Assembly: GCA_965243635.1 (NCBI GenBank)
Contig: OZ251574.1
Span: 930,001-994,000, forward strand
Direction: 5' to 3'
Source: Rs1 sp000416275
Lineage (GTDB): Bacteria; Pseudomonadota; Gammaproteobacteria; Pseudomonadales; Balneatricaceae
Length of the DNA stretch: 64,000 nucleotides
The position numbers and the translations under genes were made by a program. The stretch's first letter is position 1. Each line of letters starts with the position of its first letter. The notes below the pieces were generated by a model. That model was not told where the DNA came from, made no database searches, and was given only the letters and a program-made list of their open reading frames with translations. Below are positions 62,108 through 64,000 of the stretch, one piece after another.

Positions 62108-62538
62108 CAATCTATAAGCAGTGGATTGTATATGTTTTTCAGTAACCTATAACTCTGGACAGATAAAAATCTGTATATCATACGACACAGTTAAGAATGA
62201 AGTCATTATTAATCATAATTGAAAATTTAACACTAGACTGACTCAATTTTATGATTGATAATAACTGAACATAATAAATTAGGTGTCTGATTATGGCTTA
62301 CATTTTAACAATTTAATTTTACTTCTGTGATCTAGATATTTTTGGTATCGCGACATTGACGTCTGCTGGCCCTTATTAATTTAGTCGTCATCCCGTCAAT
62401 AACGGCCCAAGTAAAAAATCAGCACGCTCGCATACAGTTTGAATTTATAGCGTTTCCTGTGCCGCTGTTCTCATTTTATAGCATCGATAAGATGTTTTAA
62501 ATTAGTCTGTATGCTTCATCAGACAGTTTTGGAACTCA
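62108..62538. other. 431-bp gap ahead of the sensor gene
   Basis: AT-rich sequence without recognisable ORF, repeat or strong hairpin. It presumably holds the promoter of the downstream gene. Confidence 0.4.
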
Positions 62539-64000
62539 ATGAAATACCCGGACGCAAAGACTTTACTCGCCTACCAAATGCGAGGTTCTATCGGCATAGT
62601 ACTGTTAATCATCACCGGCTTTTTTGGCCATTCAGTGCATAACCTCAACAGTGATCATCAAGCGCGTTTAGTCAACTTAGAGCAGGAGACCTACCAGCGA
62701 CAAAAAGCTCACATTAAGAGTGAGATTGCCGCGGCCAAGAGCTATATCTCCTATATGAGTGACAGTGCCGAGCGGGAGCTTAAAAAGCAAGCTAAGGCCA
62801 AGGTTGAACAGGCAATAGCAATTACCAGTGCCATCTATCTACAGCAGCGAGACCATTTAAGCGAAACGCAGTTAAAATTCTTAATCAAAGAGACCTTGCG
62901 CTCGCAGCGATTTTTTGCGGGGCGCGGCTACTATTTCATCGCACAATTAAATGCCGACGATAGTTATAGCAACGTATTAAATGCGGTCGTCGGTATCGAC
63001 AGCGAACTTTTTCTATCAGCCCCGGCCAGAGTGGCTGGGCAGAGCGTGTTGCAATCGATACGAAACCCGGGCGGTGCGGGATTTGCTAAATACCAGTGGC
63101 CCAGCCCTGAAGACACTAGTATTTATCGTGATAAAATTACTTATAGTCAATTGTTCACTCCCTATGGATGGGTGATTGGCAGCGGTGATTATATCGATAG
63201 CTTTGCCAGTGACCTTCGTCAGAGTGCGCTGCAGAGGTTCGCCGATATTAAAATTGGTCAAGCTGGCTACATCTCTGTTATCGACAAGTCTGGAAAAATA
63301 TTACTCAACCCGGCCTTAGCCAATAAGTTTGGCAGCAGTGATTTCCCTGCTGCGCTAGGCAAAAAAACGCTGGCCAAGCTGTTGCGATTTTCCGAGTCGG
63401 GAGGGGGATTTATCAATTATGACTGGGAAAAATTAACTGGGGCTAAAGCCTCTAAAAAATTAGCACTAGTGGAATTTGTTAAAAATTACCACTGGATAAT
63501 TTTAGCGGGGGCTTATGATCCAACGCTAGATCGGCAATTTGCCACTAAAACCAAGTTGCTGCACGCCAGGGCTGAGCGACAGTTAGGGTTGCTCATCATC
63601 ACCTTAGTATTATCGTTACTGGCAGCTGTACCGCTTATATTTTTATTTGGTCGCTTCTATAAACGAGCATTTGCTCACTACCAAGCTAATATTGAAAGCC
63701 AGCAACAGCGCTTGCAGGACAATACTAAACAGTTAATTATCGCCGCACGCTTCTTTGAATCCTCTGCAGAGGGGATTTTAGTAACCAATCCAGAGCAAAA
63801 GATAATCGCCGTTAACCCCATCTGTTGCGCAACGACGGGCTATAGCGAAGCGGAGATAATAGGCAGCTCTCCCGCTCTATTTTCCTCGGGAAAAGAGAGC
63901 CCTGAATTCTATCAACAGATGTGGCAACAGATAAATGAAACGGGTAAATGGCAGGGAGAGATGTGTAATCAACGTAAAAACGGCGAGCTGTACCCGCAGT
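62539..64000 (+). CDS. Membrane sensor with Cache and PAS domains, 3' end outside window
   Basis: The frame is open from the ATG at 62539 (GGA five bases upstream) to the window end, at least 487 codons. A transmembrane helix at about 14-33 (GSIGIVLLIITGFFGHSV) is followed by a double Cache-type periplasmic domain (FFAGRGYYFIAQ, PYGWVIGSGDYI, GQAGYISVIDKSGKILLNP, YHWIILAGAYDP). Then come a second helix at about 350-375, a short coiled coil, and a PAS domain (FFESSAEGILVTNPEQKIIAVNP). Proteins of this layout usually end in GGDEF and EAL domains for cyclic di-GMP signalling, but that part is not visible. Confidence 0.85.
   Translation, partial: MKYPDAKTLLAYQMRGSIGIVLLIITGFFGHSVHNLNSDHQARLVNLEQETYQRQKAHIKSEIAAAKSYISYMSDSAERELKKQAKAKVEQAIAITSAIYLQQRDHLSETQLKFLIKETLRSQRFFAGRGYYFIAQLNADDSYSNVLNAVVGIDSELFLSAPARVAGQSVLQSIRNPGGAGFAKYQWPSPEDTSIYRDKITYSQLFTPYGWVIGSGDYIDSFASDLRQSALQRFADIKIGQAGYISVIDKSGKILLNPALANKFGSSDFPAALGKKTLAKLLRFSESGGGFINYDWEKLTGAKASKKLALVEFVKNYHWIILAGAYDPTLDRQFATKTKLLHARAERQLGLLIITLVLSLLAAVPLIFLFGRFYKRAFAHYQANIESQQQRLQDNTKQLIIAARFFESSAEGILVTNPEQKIIAVNPICCATTGYSEAEIIGSSPALFSSGKESPEFYQQMWQQINETGKWQGEMCNQRKNGELYPQ

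Overview
The window is chromosomal DNA of a moderately AT-rich Gram-negative bacterium, most likely a marine-type gammaproteobacterium. The evidence is the family-level resemblance of its genes (Tdh/Kbl, Tas, a VasX-like type VI effector with a DUF4123 adaptor, a Ter cluster, many membrane signalling proteins). The genus cannot be fixed from sequence alone. No rRNA, tRNA or CRISPR array was seen.

Layout. 1-8.3 kb holds housekeeping metabolism: an M55 D-aminopeptidase cut by the window edge, the threonine degradation genes tdh and kbl with a divergent XRE-cupin regulator, a diguanylate cyclase, a Cys/Met-metabolism PLP enzyme and an orphan membrane protein. 8.6-27.8 kb is the most striking region, a minus-strand tandem array of large VasX-like effector genes, each overlapping a membrane immunity gene. 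In transcription order it reads DUF4123 adaptor, toxA1-immA1, toxB1-immB1, toxB2-immB2, toxA2-immA2, truncated toxB'. Paralogues look identical over kilobases, then diverge in a patch of about 45 residues near the toxin C-terminus and in the N-terminal membrane part of the next gene. Only toxA1 keeps the N-terminal CxxC segment and coupling to the adaptor. toxB1 carries a 13-bp tandem duplication that breaks its frame. This looks like one expressed effector locus plus stored alternative toxin/immunity specificity modules flanked by long homology arms.

27.8-37.4 kb holds a remnant zone (toxin fragment, IS1380-type fragment, small repeats), a Tas-like aldo-keto reductase, a YdcZ membrane protein, a class-V aminotransferase with a divergent Lrp regulator, an LD-carboxypeptidase and a histidine kinase. 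37.5-48.6 kb is a Ter stress cluster: StiP/PELOTA, HAD, PRTase-TRSP, TerD, TerB, TerA, TerZ-like and DUF475/TerC-like genes on the minus strand, and a large two-TerD-domain membrane protein on the plus strand. 48.7-57.2 kb holds an IS110-family element inside a small repeat, a DMT exporter, a chemotaxis receptor, and a solute-binding-protein gene cut by an IS1380-family element whose ends and 4-bp target duplication can be read exactly. 57.2-64 kb holds a histone-deacetylase-like hydrolase, a CoA-transferase/GNAT fusion, a GNAT enzyme with a hexanucleotide repeat near its start, a small membrane protein and a Cache-PAS sensor running off the window.

Two families of small non-coding inverted-repeat elements (here called A and B) are scattered through almost all intergenic regions. 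Element A has ends CCTGAATC...GATTCAGG, is up to about 208 bp, and has exact 5-bp target duplications at seven copies. Element B has ends GAGACCTCTGCATAAC...GTTATGCAGAGGTCTC, is 65 to about 205 bp, and also has 5-bp target duplications. Both have internally deleted short forms. They are MITE-like and no autonomous parent is present in the window.
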